64,000 nucleotides of DNA from Enchytraeus crypticus (GCA_905160935.1 CAJHZI010000518.1:872501-936500), one strand, 5' to 3'; shown: positions 48,801 through 58,967, counted from the first letter of the stretch. Numbers and translations: made by a program. The notes: generated from the sequence alone by a model not told the origin.

Positions 48801-51800
48801 TTCGTAACAGTTTTAAATTGTATGTAGAAAATTTTATTCAAGACATATATTTAAAACTATTTAGCCTTAACATTTCCACTAGAGTAACCAACCCCTGATC
48901 TTTAAAAACTACCTCTGTGGAAATTTTTATTTCATAAAATCAGATCTAAATAGCTGTGTTACAAAGAAATGAATTGATCAATAGAATATATGAGTTTAAG
49001 TAACAGGAAGGCAAAAATACATACCAAGATCACACTGCATTTCAGTGACAGCATTTTCCTCTCTCAGATGTTTCCTCTCTTTAAAGTCAACCGTTCTACG
49101 ATAAATATCTGCATAACATATAACAATAATAATAATAATAAAGGTTTAACGTCTGTTTCCTCATCCAAGGATGATGTCAGGGACGTCCCCAATAGCAGAC
49201 ATCACTACAACATAAACCACTTTCAACAATCAAATAGTTCAGAGTAATTAACATGCTACAAAGTATTTTGTGAATTCTTCAGGATAGTTTTATAACTAAA
49301 AAACACTTACAATAAAAAAATTCAATGTTAGTAGCACATGGAATATTTATTATTTAATTTCTGTCTCTTTAATGAATATTCTAAGATAGAATACTTCACC
49401 ATGAAAGGTTTACTTCAAAGTATTATTAGACTATAAAGCAGCTACATATACATAATGATGTATCAGTAGAGCTCGACACATTGTTAGCTCTCGGCGTCAT
49501 GGAGTGAAAAATCAACATATTATTACAATTTAAGTCTTGTTTACAATTTAAGTTTTAATTATTAAAATCCATGTATTTTACTAGATATTTATAAATACTT
49601 CAGTTACTATATTAGTGTCCCGACTCTAATTGGACTGGGATTTAAGGAAGATGATGATGATGATGACTTCAGTTTATATACTGTGTGTATAAAGATATTA
49701 TGCATACTATTACTTTACTATTATGGAATACAGAGACTTGAGATGCTGGATGATCTGATAGCAAATTCATATCTAGAGATGAAAAGGAAGGCTGAGGATA
49801 GAATTTATTAGAGTTATATGCCATGGACTTGCCGTTAGGCAATGTACTAGAAGAAGATTACTTTACTATAATTTAACACATAAGCTACTTTACAAATCAT
49901 TTCAGGTAATACACTCAATATAACTGATATATAAAATTGTTACACTATAAACGAACAAGATTAAAAATCACATGCAATACAGCATACTTCAATAGATTCT
50001 ACATCAAACTGATATCGTGAGAGAACATTAAGAGGAAGGACGCACCGGGATACTTGCGCTTGAAGGAGACTATGCCGAGGAACTCACTGACCTGCTCCTG
50101 CAGCACATACCAGTCGCCTGTCTTGTCTGCTGGCCACTGATACTCATAGATACAAGATTCTGGAACCTCACTGAACACAAAACAAATAACTATGGTTTAG
50201 CCCAGCTTTAACGTCAATTTCATAGCCCTGAGTAAAATTTAGCCCAGGTTTAATGTCAGTTTCAGAGCCCTGAGTATGGTTTAGCCCACCACGTTTAACG
50301 TCAGTTTCATACCACAGAGTACGATTTAGCCCAGGTCTAATGTCAGTTTCATAGTTCAGAATGAGGTTTAGCCAAGGTTAAATGTCAGTTTCATAGCCCT
50401 GAGTAAGATTTAGCCCAGGTTTAATGTCAGTTTCATTCCCCTGAGTAAGGTTTAGCCCAGATTTCACGTCAGTTTCATAGCCCTCAGTAAGGTTTAGCCC
50501 AGGTTTACTGTCAGTTTCATGCCACAAAGTAAGCTAAGCCAAGGTTTAATGTCAGTTTCATAGCCCTGAGTAAGGTTTAGCCCAGGTTTCACGTCAGTTT
50601 CATGTCACAGAGTAAGGTTTAGCCATGGTTTAATGTCAGTTTGATACCACAGAGTAAGATTTAGCCCACGTTTAATGTCAGTTTCATAGTAGGATTTAGC
50701 CTAGGTTTCATAGCCCAGTGTAACAAAGTGTTAAGCTTCATTCTGCTGACCCTCATCCGAAACTTTTCACCAGAATAAAGATAGAAATGTTTAATGTAGA
50801 TAGAAATTTTTAACAGTATCTGCTACATAAATTACATACTGGTTATCTTATACATACCGTTTGTACATAGAAAATAGAAGATACCTTTAATTATTATATA
50901 TATTAGATTCTTTATTTCAATAAAGTACTCCAGAGCTGCAGAGCCCAAGAAAAGCAGTCAAAGAGACTAAATATTACTATAGGAGTACCAGTTAGGAATC
51001 AATCTTTATCATAATTGGTTTTTTGCATAAATTTTTATTATGCTTAGATTATGGTTCTGGTAAAAATAGTTTTGAAGATATGACAAAACTACACACAATA
51101 GTAATGTATTTTGTCATCCTCATAACATCTGTGTTCCGCTAGCATCTCTACAAGCAACATTTAGTTAATAAATATTAATTCCTAATATCATGATCAACAT
51201 TTCAAACAGCAGACCCCTAAAACTAAACAAGCTATAAACAATTAAAAATAACTAAGCCAGTCGAATATTTTCTACTAGTGATAAGAATCAAGAATCATAA
51301 AAAATTGCTAACGGTAGTAACGGGATATCATCTACAACGTCGTGCTGTGAAGCCAATTTGCGCTTCTTGATAGTTCTGGTGTACTTGTCAGGCTGTTGAG
51401 TGCCTGACGTCTTCTCTTCATCTTGACTGTCCTGTGAGCCAGTCTCCACATCTACACTCATACCTAGACACAGGAACAATGATGCATTAATGCTTAACAG
51501 TGAACCAGTCTCCACTCCACGGTCAGAAAACTTCTCACCATTGCAAAGATTCCAAACAGCAACTCAATTGGCATAAAAGTATTCACTTAATGAAAAACTT
51601 CTGTCAGTATTCACTTAATGCAAAAGTATTATTAGTTTCATTGCAATGAAACTAATAATACTTTTATATAAGGGTATACCCATTCCTAAGAAGCCTTGGC
51701 CCTTGAGTCATGGAAATTATACAAACTCTTAGCATCAATGGAGATAAATATTTCACACACATAATGAAAATATATTTAGGAATAAGATGGCTTCAATAAT

Positions 51801-52239
51801 TAGAGCAGATTATTTTTGAGTGCATATTTAAACTAATTCTAGGATCAAAAGGAAGTGGTATTAAAACAAAATAAATTTGCAATTCTGAACAAAATAAAAT
51901 TCTTAATTTAATACCATCATTTGAAGCACCTCCTTCACTTGATTGACAAATGACTTCAACTGTCTCGTCAAACACATCTATCAGCATTCTGTCTCCTTCC
52001 TTCAATACAACGTTGTCTGACGCATCCTCAACACTGGCTGCATCGTGCTTCACTGAGTCAGAGCTCAATGCAGATCTTGTTACTTGATTATTGGATGCCT
52101 CAGCTATGTCTAACTCCATAGAGACGGGAATTTTGTCCACATCACAATTCCTCACTGAAAGTATGTTGCCGGATTCATCCACCTCCACCTCAACATTTCC
52201 ATCTTCTCCAGTCACAGTCTCATCAATGTTGCACTCCAT
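35899..52239 (-). CDS. PHF10: PHF10/SAYP-like PBAF subunit, 14 exons
   Basis: Chromatin-remodelling factor. PHF10 (BAF45a; SAYP in flies) is a signature subunit of the PBAF form of SWI/SNF and reads histone tails through its PHD fingers. The fourteen exons, each listed separately below, join with consistent phases to 2814 nt, 937 residues plus stop. Order: acidic, low-complexity N-terminus (1-159); SAY region (about 160-350; blocks [59 protein letters not shown]); Ser/Asp-rich linker; PHD1 (C531-x2-C534 ... C551-x2-C554 ... H559-x2-C562 ... C580-x2-C583); PHD2 (C586-x2-C589 ... C601-x2-C604 ... H609-x2-C612 ... C625-x2-C628); RGRGGR patch; then about 250 acidic residues. Human PHF10 is 498 residues, so both tails are expanded. 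The reading frame looks intact. The first Met is preceded by an in-frame stop. Tandem PHD spacing is also seen in DPF/d4 proteins, but the SAY region decides for PHF10. Confidence 0.95.
36725..37170. repeat. Minisatellite containing the PHF10 exon 14 acceptor, array 1
   Basis: About ten copies of a 46 bp unit. On the minus strand each holds 'gtgttgttgtag' + GCGTGGTCGAGGAGGGAGG, i.e. a 3' splice site plus the first codons of exon 14. The first copy is the genuine junction. Confidence 0.94.
37175..39392 (-). mobile_element. CR1/L2-like LINE splitting the exon 14 minisatellite
   Basis: Minus-strand order: a 5' remnant at 39393-39178; RT fingers and palm at about 38890-38378 ([40 protein letters not shown], and HELYADDTQ with the YADD-type active site); then, after the nested SINE at 38045-38300, the C-terminal part at 37782-37306 ([32 protein letters not shown]). 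The 3' end has a (TTG/TTA)n tail at 37175-37200. Stops and frameshifts break it, so it is inactive. Minisatellite units on both sides show it inserted into the array. Confidence 0.85.
38045..38300 (-). repeat. SINE A copy nested in the LINE
   Basis: Minus-strand head 'catgaagttttaaatgacag', B-box-like GAACCCTCGTGAGTTCGAAC, body to 'cactataatgtggg' with (ATT)n. It interrupts LINE coding sequence, so it is younger than the LINE. Confidence 0.82.
39393..39690. repeat. Minisatellite containing the PHF10 exon 14 acceptor, array 2
   Basis: Six further copies of the same 46 bp unit beyond the LINE. Confidence 0.93.
39769..39802. repeat. (TA)n microsatellite
   Basis: About 34 bp of TA in the last PHF10 intron. 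Confidence 0.95.
40113..40300 (-). CDS. PHF10: PHF10 exon 13 (PHD2)
   Basis: [29 protein letters not shown], then a Lys-rich stretch. The acceptor region with the first ~30 nt of exon is duplicated once upstream at about 40333-40366. Confidence 0.95.
40273..40400. repeat. Duplication of the PHF10 exon 13 acceptor region
   Basis: 'gatcacagtgatcacagaa' plus 'agcatcttctc' occurs at the exon start and again 60 bp upstream, with a partial third copy (aaatgatcacaag) near 40392. Confidence 0.85.
40405..40548 (-). repeat. SINE B copy in PHF10 intron 12
   Basis: Minus strand GGCTGGAGCCGGTGGCGATA head, B box GGGTTCAAATCC, body 'gaaacagacgttaaaagc'. Confidence 0.72.
41050..41600 (-). mobile_element. 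RTE-like LINE 3' fragment in PHF10 intron 12
   Basis: Minus strand reads [26 protein letters not shown], then after breaks '[18 protein letters not shown]', ending in 'gaagatgatgatg'. Same family as 18085-18320. Confidence 0.8.
41661..41773 (-). CDS. PHF10: PHF10 exon 12 (PHD1 end, PHD2 start)
   Basis: [38 protein letters not shown]. Donor gtgagc. Confidence 0.94.
42539..42641 (-). CDS. PHF10: PHF10 exon 11 (PHD1 start)
   Basis: [20 protein letters not shown] then [10 protein letters not shown]. Donor gtaagt chosen for consensus and phase. A long A-run lies upstream of the acceptor on the plus strand (poly-T tract). Confidence 0.92.
43113..43400 (-). mobile_element. Possible LINE 3' end, jockey-like
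   Basis: Shares the '(gagaga)n tatgttttattttc' terminus with the LINE ending near 62262. The remainder is only AT-rich non-coding DNA. Confidence 0.35.
43385..43560. repeat. Minisatellite, about 47 bp, four copies
   Basis: Unit 'gagaccacagcaggtcgtca' + 'tgactgaggcagcactacat' in PHF10 intron 10. Confidence 0.88.
43801..44154 (-). CDS. PHF10: PHF10 exon 10 (linker)
   Basis: 118 residues, Ser-rich: [20 protein letters not shown] ... [20 protein letters not shown] ... SCVRKR. No domain; likely disordered. RSQSPTRR and similar sites are potential phosphorylation targets (inference). Confidence 0.85.
44666..44837 (-). CDS. PHF10: PHF10 exon 9
   Basis: [20 protein letters not shown], then [15 protein letters not shown]. 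About 45 nt of its start, with the acceptor, is tandemly copied upstream. Confidence 0.94.
44795..45095. repeat. Minisatellite containing the PHF10 exon 9 acceptor
   Basis: The real junction plus four decaying copies of a ~60 bp unit. On the minus strand each has (GTT)n, an AG, then TACACAGCAGAAGAG and 'tatcaacactgtg', copying about 45 nt of exon 9. Confidence 0.92.
45960..46063 (-). CDS. PHF10: PHF10 exon 8
   Basis: [20 protein letters not shown] then [15 protein letters not shown], highly conserved. Confidence 0.95.
46575..46750. repeat. Minisatellite, about 54 bp, four copies
   Basis: Unit 'gatacatacagattacagtg' + 'atcaccagagacaatgtact' in PHF10 intron 7; it does not include exon sequence. 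Confidence 0.9.
46831..46950 (-). CDS. PHF10: PHF10 exon 7
   Basis: [20 protein letters not shown], then [14 protein letters not shown], matching the PHF10 'R-AYFDLQT' block. Confidence 0.94.
47175..47240 (-). CDS. PHF10: PHF10 exon 6
   Basis: [20 protein letters not shown] then HE, a basic helical segment. Phase 0 at both ends. Confidence 0.9.
47951..48018 (-). CDS. PHF10: PHF10 exon 5
   Basis: [20 protein letters not shown] then KFE. Confidence 0.94.
48712..48800 (+). repeat. tRNA-like SINE head remnant
   Basis: GAGCCAGTAGCACAATTGGT resembles an A box and 'catggtttaaatccagtg' a B box. It cannot fold as a proper tRNA gene by eye. Confidence 0.35.
49025..49108 (-). CDS. PHF10: PHF10 exon 4
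   Basis: [20 protein letters not shown] and VTEMQCDL. Acceptor tatgcag, donor gtatgt. Confidence 0.93.
49130..49205 (-). repeat. SINE B-type tail with (AAT)n
   Basis: 'ggtttaacgtctgtttcctc' and 'gatgtcagggacgtcc' are reverse-strand SINE B body and tail words preceded by (AAT)n. Confidence 0.5.
49615..49680 (+). mobile_element. RTE-like LINE tail scrap
   Basis: 'cgactctaattggactggga' + 'aggaagatgatgatgatgat' matches the 3' ends at 18280 and (minus) 41060-41110. Confidence 0.55.
50046..50170 (-). CDS. PHF10: PHF10 exon 3 (SAY region)
   Basis: [20 protein letters not shown], then [15 protein letters not shown], the most conserved SAY block. A SINE-tail-like minisatellite starts upstream of its acceptor. 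Confidence 0.94.
50190..50725. repeat. Minisatellite, about 42 bp, beside PHF10 exon 3
   Basis: About a dozen copies of 'ggtttagcccaggtttaatg' + 'tcagtttcatagccctgagt'. The minus-strand unit (aaactgacgttaaacctggg) resembles the SINE B body, suggesting it grew from a SINE scrap. Confidence 0.9.
51313..51463 (-). CDS. PHF10: PHF10 exon 2
   Basis: [20 protein letters not shown], a KKRK basic patch (possible nuclear signal), ending DDIPLL. The donor CC|gttagc is non-ideal but keeps frame into PEVPES. Confidence 0.82.
51622..51665. repeat. Perfect 22 bp palindrome, no loop
   Basis: aaaagtattattagtttcat+tg followed directly by its reverse complement, in PHF10 intron 1. Confidence 0.95.
51915..52239 (-). 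CDS. PHF10: PHF10 exon 1
   Basis: Begins [20 protein letters not shown]. An upstream in-phase GTG is not a likely start. Acidic, with no recognised domain. Donor G|gtatta. Confidence 0.8.
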
Positions 52240-52959
52240 TGACACATATATACGTAAATAATATAGGATTCAAGAAAGCACAATGCGGCAAAATTCTGGC
52301 AAAAATGACAACAATTTAATTTATATTACAAGAATAGACTATACCAACAATATATGAAAGAGTTTGTTCAGTCATCACGAGACCACATGGCTGGAAATGA
52401 TACCATCTACAATTGGCTTATCATTATACATGTATATGCTAAAATTAAAGGATTTAATATAAGAAAAATTGTACATGGGATTTCAGAACTTATTTATCAT
52501 AAAACTAGAGCCCCCGTAAAACCTACTTTTCAAGACTGTGCATCACTGACTGTGCATCAGCCTCATACTATTGTTATTACTATTAACAAAAAATATCCAT
52601 ATAGCAGTGCCATGGCCGAATTCTGTCTCTGAGTCTGCTTTACAGAAGGAATTTAATATTAATAAAGTAAAAAATAATAAATGTCGATCCACATCTGACA
52701 TTTTTATACTGTAGTATGCTTCCTCCTCCTGGATATTTCCTCCAGGGGTCGCCCTAGTCAATGAATTTTATATTAATTGCTTACTTCGATTGATTGAACT
52801 AAAATGGTTAATTATCTTCTTTGTTCTATTTCTTTTTCCGGCAAACTGCTTCTCTTCTGCTCTGTGTTTCTTCCTGTCTTTCTGTTCTTCATGCCTCTTT
52901 TTCTTTTCATTGGATTCGTCTTCTGTAACTTCGCTTCTCTTTAGTTGCTACACTACTTC

Positions 52960-53430
52960 TCACCTGCAGGCACAGCCGACGGCGCTATTCTTTGTTATTC
53001 CAAAGGCTAAAGTTAACGGTGTTTGTTACTGTGATGAAGTACTGGCACAGAGACTTCTGCCAAATATTCATAAACTGTCTGGAGTCCGTGGTTACATGTT
53101 TTAGCAAAATGGAGCATGGGTGCATCGTTCACATCATATGGCCGCTCAATTGAAAATAAACGTGACAGAGTTCATTGAATCGGAGAACTGACCACCTAAC
53201 AGCCCTGATTTGAACCATGACGACTATTCAATCTAGGGTTACGTTCAGTACTGATTTATTTTGAACCGACATACAACAAGGAACATTTGAAATGAGTCAT
53301 TGTTCTCTACTTGGCTAAGATCAGTCATACACTCCTGGACACTCAGCAACTGATCAGTGGTCCCAGCGGGTAAATGCAGTTCTTCGAGTAAATGGTGGAC
53401 ACAGTGAACATTTGTTCAACTAATTCTCTA
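52960..53430 (+). pseudogene. mariner-like transposase remnant
   Basis: Reading through stops gives 'FFVIPKAKVNGVCYCDEVLA', 'QNGAWVHRSHHMAAQLK' (second catalytic Asp replaced by Asn) and 'PPNSPDLNHDDYSI' (third-Asp region). It carries several stops and no recognised TIRs. It is a different lineage from the copy at 29449. Confidence 0.65.
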
Positions 53431-53984
53431 TTCATTAGGACAGTCATTGAAAGTTGTACAGACTACGGTTGCCCTAGCACTCTGCGATGCCTTAGCCCGA
53501 TGTCCTGTGTCCGTAGTCTTGCGAGAGGCCTTTTCAGGGATTGAATGTGGACCGACCTATTTGATCGTTAATTAGTCTATGTATCTAGGTCTCGAGTTGC
53601 CTATCTGCACTGTCGCCTTATAGCCTATGTTTAGCACGATCGGTATCTGTATTCGTCGCTATAGCATATTATAATTATATTATAACTGTATTAATCATAA
53701 GATGGAGTCCGGCATTGGTCCGTGCTACCGACCGATTAATTGCAACGAGACACAGTTTCGTGGTTACTGTACGCACACTGCGCCACAAATTGGACGAGCT
53801 TTAATAAAGGTTCCAAGACAACAAATATAAACCCATATAATATTATAGATCTACCTGACTGACATCAAACACAGAGTCCGAATTGTCCTGCTCAATGAAG
53901 TTCGCAACTTGACTAACCAATGCAGCTCAACTAACTTAACGTCACTCACCTACTACTAACTAACGTCACTCACCTACTACTCAC

Positions 53985-54290
53985 TAGCTCTACAGCTACT
54001 CTCTTATATACCCTCTACCGTCCACTGTATCATTGTATTACTGTATCATGTATTATTGCCATTCTGTATTACTGTATCATGTATTATGTATTACTGTATC
54101 ATGTACATGTATTATTATCTTCCTGTATCATGCATTATGTATTATGTATTACTGTATCATGTATTATGTATTATTGTCCTACTGTATTATTCAGCTACTG
54201 TATTATCATGTTACTGTATTATTCTCCTACTGTATTATTCTGTTACTGTATTATTCAGTTACTGTATTATCGTCAATATAGACTATGCCT
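53985..54290. repeat. Low-complexity array of TATTACTG/TATCATG words
   Basis: Irregular tandem words 'tgtattactgtatcatgtat' and 'tattattc(t/a)g(t/c)tactg'. Gives spurious Cys/Tyr-rich open frames in all three plus-strand phases. Confidence 0.85.
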
Positions 54291-54516
54291 GCTAAGTTAC
54301 TAATTCAGTTCCTAACTCCTATATTATAAAGTGCTATATGGATTTTGAAATAGTTAAGGCCTAATGTATAATGTTGAATTCTTGAATTTCAGTTTTAATG
54401 CAATTTCATTGAAAATTACATATTGGAAAATTAATGGCAATTTTTCAAACATTTGTAAAAATATATCTCAGATTTATTTAACAGATTCGTAGAAAGATAG
54501 TTATCTTTAATTTAGT

Positions 54517-57500
54517 GTATTAAGCAGTGGCGTAACTACGGGGGGGCACGGAGGGGCAGCTGCCCCCCCAAATGAAGCGACTGCCACCCCAGCTGCCCCC
54601 CTAATCCCAAGAAAGTTGTAGTTTTTATTTAGGTTTAGTAGGTTTTTTCAGAGAGAATTAGTTTGCCAACATTACAAAATTTTAAAAAACCTAGGTGGAA
54701 AAATAAATATTTTCATTTCAAGAGTTGCATGATGCTGCACAGCACTCGCTTGATTTTAGCGCCAAACGTCTTTGTGTGAATTCTATCTGCTGCAACAGCG
54801 ACCAGCTACAGCTGTTGACCAGATAATGATAGGACGAAATGCTTATGAAGTTGCTGCAACCCGCTGGGCTGTACATCTGACCCGTTATTCATGTAATTAC
54901 CCTCCTAGATCATTAATGAGAGAGGTAAATGGTACCTAGACTCGTACATGTATCGGTGTAATCTGTATTAGCGTTGTAACTGATGTTAACAGTGAATACC
55001 TGCCTAACTACACGTAGATTAGAACAACTAATTCAATACAATTATTCAATTAAACTACAATGTCATGTATAGTGTGTAATAATTATAATATTATATAATA
55101 ATGCAATATAATAATATAATATAATATATAATAATATATACTAATAATATAATAATAACTTAATTAGGCCTATTATACAGATAATTATATATTTCTATAT
55201 TTATATGGACCTATTTGTGTCTGAATTTAAATTATTTTATTTTATTTATTAAGGCCTGAAATAAAAAACTATTAACTATATACAATAAGCTTGAATATAG
55301 TAATTTGAGTATTAAGTAAATTGGATCAAATTGAATGTAAATATAACAGAATTTTCGTAACAAATGCCCAGAAGTACCCAGTTCACAGAACATGATCAAT
55401 AAACTGTTACCCCACTATACTATTAGATATTTTAAGAGCTTCTTAGGCCCATAATAATTCTTATTTTAAGGCTATTGATTACAGATTTTTACAAATCTTG
55501 TTCCCAAATTTCTTTCGAAATTCCTAGAGAGTAAAATTTAATATTTGTGAGATATTGAGAATAAAGTTATCTTATTCGTCTCTGCAGTATTTCGATATAA
55601 ACTATAGTCAATTGCCTTGGTTAATTTAGTAAAGAGAATAGAATGGATAACTTTGTATCTCGCAACAAGCGTTCAGCTTCTTCTGGTTCGCAACCACCCG
55701 CTTCTCGGCCACGAATTATAGAAGCAACTGAAAGGAATATAACTGCAATAGGCCTTCCTACTGAAGTTAATATTCAACAATCTAATCTTTCTAACGAAAA
55801 CTGTGATCACAGCCGGATGAGCCGAGACAACCTGTTTGATGATGTTCCACAAGATGTTTTAGTACTGGAACATGACCCTGACGACATAAGAATTTCAGCA
55901 TCTGCTGGTAAACAGGAAGGCCAGATTATCTTCACATCAACTCATTCTGCCTCTACAAGTGCTTCAGAAGCTGACATTTCTAGGAAGAGACTCAACAGTT
56001 CAAGCAAGCAAGTAAAGGAGGTTGAAGGACCCATAGATATTTCACACAACCCAGCTGATGGGGCTACACAGCCTTCCCTGTCACAGTATCCCAGAACAAT
56101 GCAGTCTTGCGTTCCACGTAGAGATTAAAACTAGCGGTCAATTTGCCATAATGGTTGATGAGACTAAAGATATACGTAAATCGGAGCAGATATCTCTTGT
56201 TTTACGTTATTTCTACAAAGGAGAAATAAAGGAGAGCTTTATTCAGTTTGAAAGTGCACAAAACCTTGACACTGCTTCACTTTCTGCAATGACAATGACA
56301 ACAAGATATTGTTGTCATTGGACAGGCTTCAGTTGGACTACAAGGAACACCTCGTTGGCCAGGGCTATGATGGAGCCGCTGTGATGAGTGGAAAGAATTC
56401 AGGTGTATGCACACGTATTACTGAGAAAGCCCGATTCTGCTATTATGTACACTGCTATGCCCATAGGCTAAATTTGGTGCTGGTCGATGTGGTGAAGGCT
56501 GTTCCAGAAGCATCACAATTCTTTTCACTTCTCGAAAGACTGTATGTCTTTTTCTCTGGTTCTTGCATTCATAGAAGATGAATTGAGATTCAAATAGAGA
56601 TGTATCCCAACCAGACCCCTCACAAGTTACAACGACTCAGTGATACAAGATGGGCCTGTCGTTACTACGCATGCCGGAACATTCAGAACCATTTGCTTGC
56701 TGTTATTAATCTGCTAACCACACTTCAGGATGATGATAACGGCGACCGTGCTGTTGATGCTCGTGGTTTACTGGCGCAGATTGACGGCAGCTTTATCCTG
56801 CTTCTTGAAATATTTTGCATTATTCTTGGGGACACCAAGACTCTTTCAGATCAGCTACAAGCAAAAAGTCTGGATCTTGCAGCAGCAGTAGATCTAATAC
56901 AGGTAGTAACCATTCGACTCAGAGAGCTCAGGACTGAGGTGGAATTTGAGAAGTTGTGGAGCAGTGTCGAACAACTAACTGCAACATTCATCTTCCAGAA
57001 ATAAGGAAAACACGTACCAGATTGGTTTCAAGGAGGCTTCAAGATACTGTTGTCATGGAGACCACTGGACAGAGAGAAGACATAAGTGGAAGGAGAGATT
57101 TCAGAACGCAAGTCTACTATCCCATTCTCGACTCAGTCATTGCTGCAATGGATAGAAGATTTTCAGGATTGAATTGCCGAATAATGACAGGAATACAGTC
57201 AATGAATCCAATGAGAGAGTCATTTCTCAAGCCGGATTCAATTACTGCATTTGCAACAGCGTATGAAGGCAATTTAAATGATCTGCAACATGAGCTTCAT
57301 CAAGCCAGAAGACTTACTGAACGCAAGAAGCAGGCAGGAAGTGATGTTCCAACATCTCTTTTGCAGTTTGCTGGCTTCTTAGAACCATACAAAGATGCAT
57401 TTCATGAGCTCTATCGTCTTTCTCAGATCGCTGTAACAATACCTGTTAGCAGTGCTGCTTGTGAAAAAGTTTTTCTGCCCTGAAACGAATAAAGACATAT

Positions 57501-57996
57501 CTGCGAAACAGCATGACAGATGCGAGGCTCAGTAGCTTGGGTATGCTCTCTATTGAATCAGAGAGAGCAAAGACTCTCAACATGAACACATTTGTTGATG
57601 TTTTTGCTGCCAACCACAACAAAAGCAGAATACATCTATATTAAGTTTGTGAAATTTGTATTGCCAATTATTGCTTCGACATTTTATTATATTATTAAAG
57701 AACAATTCTTCGCATTTTGATATATTACTAACTTTGGTTTAAGACAACTTAGAAAAATTAAGAAAAGAACTTTTTGAATTCACTTGCGACTTACTTTGTT
57801 ACTGAGTTAAGTCACACCAATGATGTCATGTCAGTGTTGTCATGACACTTCTGACTGCTCTCAGTATTTTATTCAATTGCTCAATTATCGCCCATAAAAC
57901 GAGCCACTCCTGATTTTAAAGTGCCACCCCATCGTTTTAAGCTGCCACCCCACTGCCCCCCATGAAAAATTAGCTGGCTACACTACTGGTATTAAG
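54517..57996 (+). mobile_element. Complete hAT transposon with perfect 8 bp target duplication
   Basis: The element proper is 54525-57988 (3464 bp). Ends CAGTGGCGTAAC and (reverse) CAGTAGTGTAGCCAGC are hAT-type, and GTATTAAG flanks both sides exactly. Subterminal G/C-rich blocks ('ggggcagctgcccccccaaa' left, 'gctgccaccccactgccccc' right) are inverted. Inside is a decayed ZMYM1-like transposase. A perfect duplication with a broken gene suggests it was moved by a transposase supplied elsewhere. Confidence 0.92.
55643..57645 (+). pseudogene. hAT transposase, ZMYM1-like, frameshifted
   Basis: N-terminus MDNFVSRNKRSASSGSQPPA (161-codon frame). Then in other frames come FAIMVDETKDIRKSEQISLV (DUF4371-type block), HLVGQGYDGAAVMSGKNSGV and YYVHCYAHRLNLVLVDVVKA (RNase-H-like core), LQRLSDTRWACRYYACRNIQ, and the C-terminal hAT dimerisation block VSSAACEKVF continuing in the next frame as FSALKRIKTYLRNSMTDARL. 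At least four frame changes occur. The TTF/BED-like zinc finger expected between the N-terminus and DUF4371 is missing, apparently deleted near 56110. It cannot encode an active enzyme. Confidence 0.88.
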
Positions 57997-58059
57997 TAAG
58001 AAGCTTGGATAAAAATTGATGAAAGCGATTAACCTTCAAAGTAGTAAAAAAAACAAAAG

Positions 58060-58305
58060 TAAACACGCATTATAGTGAAATGATCAACTATGTTGATATC
58101 TATCACTTTTTAATACGACATGTTTAAACCATTAGGCATTTTATTCCATTTTCCGTGTAATCAGTCCAGTGAATGTCCGAGATTTTACTCTCAGATCAGC
58201 GCGGCCGGGATTCGAACCCACGAGAGTTCAATTCACCTCAGGATCTGTCATTTAAAATTTCATGACGTTACCCCTACGCTATTAAGACATTCTAAAGTAG
58301 CGTCA
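58060..58305 (-). repeat. SINE A copy
   Basis: Minus-strand head 'catgaaattttaaatgacag', B-box GGGTTCGAATCCC, body to 'catttcactataatgcgtgt'. Confidence 0.82.
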
Positions 58306-58354
58306 TTTATTCTGAACCACCTGCAAATCTAGTACAAAATATTTCAGACGTTAG

Positions 58355-58395
58355 GGGTTATTGGTTAGGGTTGGGGATTAGGGTTAGGATAAGTT
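58355..58395. repeat. Degenerate TTAGGG-like words
   Basis: 'ggttagggttggggattagg' then 'gttagga'. Only about 30 bp; a short telomere-like run rather than an array. Confidence 0.5.
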
Positions 58396-58967
58396 TTTTG
58401 GAGGGCCCCAGCACAAGTGCTCCAGACCCTTCAAGGTCTAAATCCGGCACTGCTAATGGGGGATGGTAGTATATAGCTAATTCTTGGTCAATTAGCGGTA
58501 GCTGACTTGGAAGATCGTACAAAGAATTATTAAAATATATAGGCATATCTACAATATTCGTTTCATCAGTTAAAACTCAGCTACTATGAAACTGCAATAG
58601 GGATCTTTTAAACATTTTTATTAATAACCAGTTATTCAGATTTTCAAAACACAAATATAATCAACAGAAAGCTACACTAAATTGTTTGAATAAACAAAAC
58701 TCGGCCTTAACTACAGTGTCGACTCTTTGCATTTTTCATACCAATGCAAAATATTAAATTTCAAAATATAATTTTTTTTCAATTTAGCTAATAGATTACA
58801 TGTTGAATTTTGTCCTAACTTAGCAGTAATATTCACTCAGGAAGTCTTGTATACCTTGTACGATTAGTCTAAATAGATAAATAATGAATTATTACACAAC
58901 AAATATAAATAATTAATGGATGTCATAGAATATCATAGAATTGAGGATTACTTATGCTATAGACCTT

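Larger units (their letters stand above)
52240..54516. other. Intergenic region upstream of PHF10
   Basis: Presumably includes the PHF10 promoter and 5' UTR, but no clear TATA or initiator stands out. It contains the transposase remnant and the TATTACTG array listed separately; otherwise nothing recognisable. Confidence 0.5.

Noticed and set aside
52354..52632. Possible 92-codon gene upstream of PHF10
   Set aside because: No conserved motif, no splice partners, and it lies in AT-rich DNA; unsupported.
54033..54303. Three overlapping Cys/Tyr/Leu-rich plus-strand frames resembling a small secreted peptide
   Set aside because: All phases of one low-complexity TATTACTG array; no conserved start, signal cleavage or family.
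58355..58395. Interstitial telomere
   Set aside because: Only a few imperfect TTAGGG words; too short and irregular.
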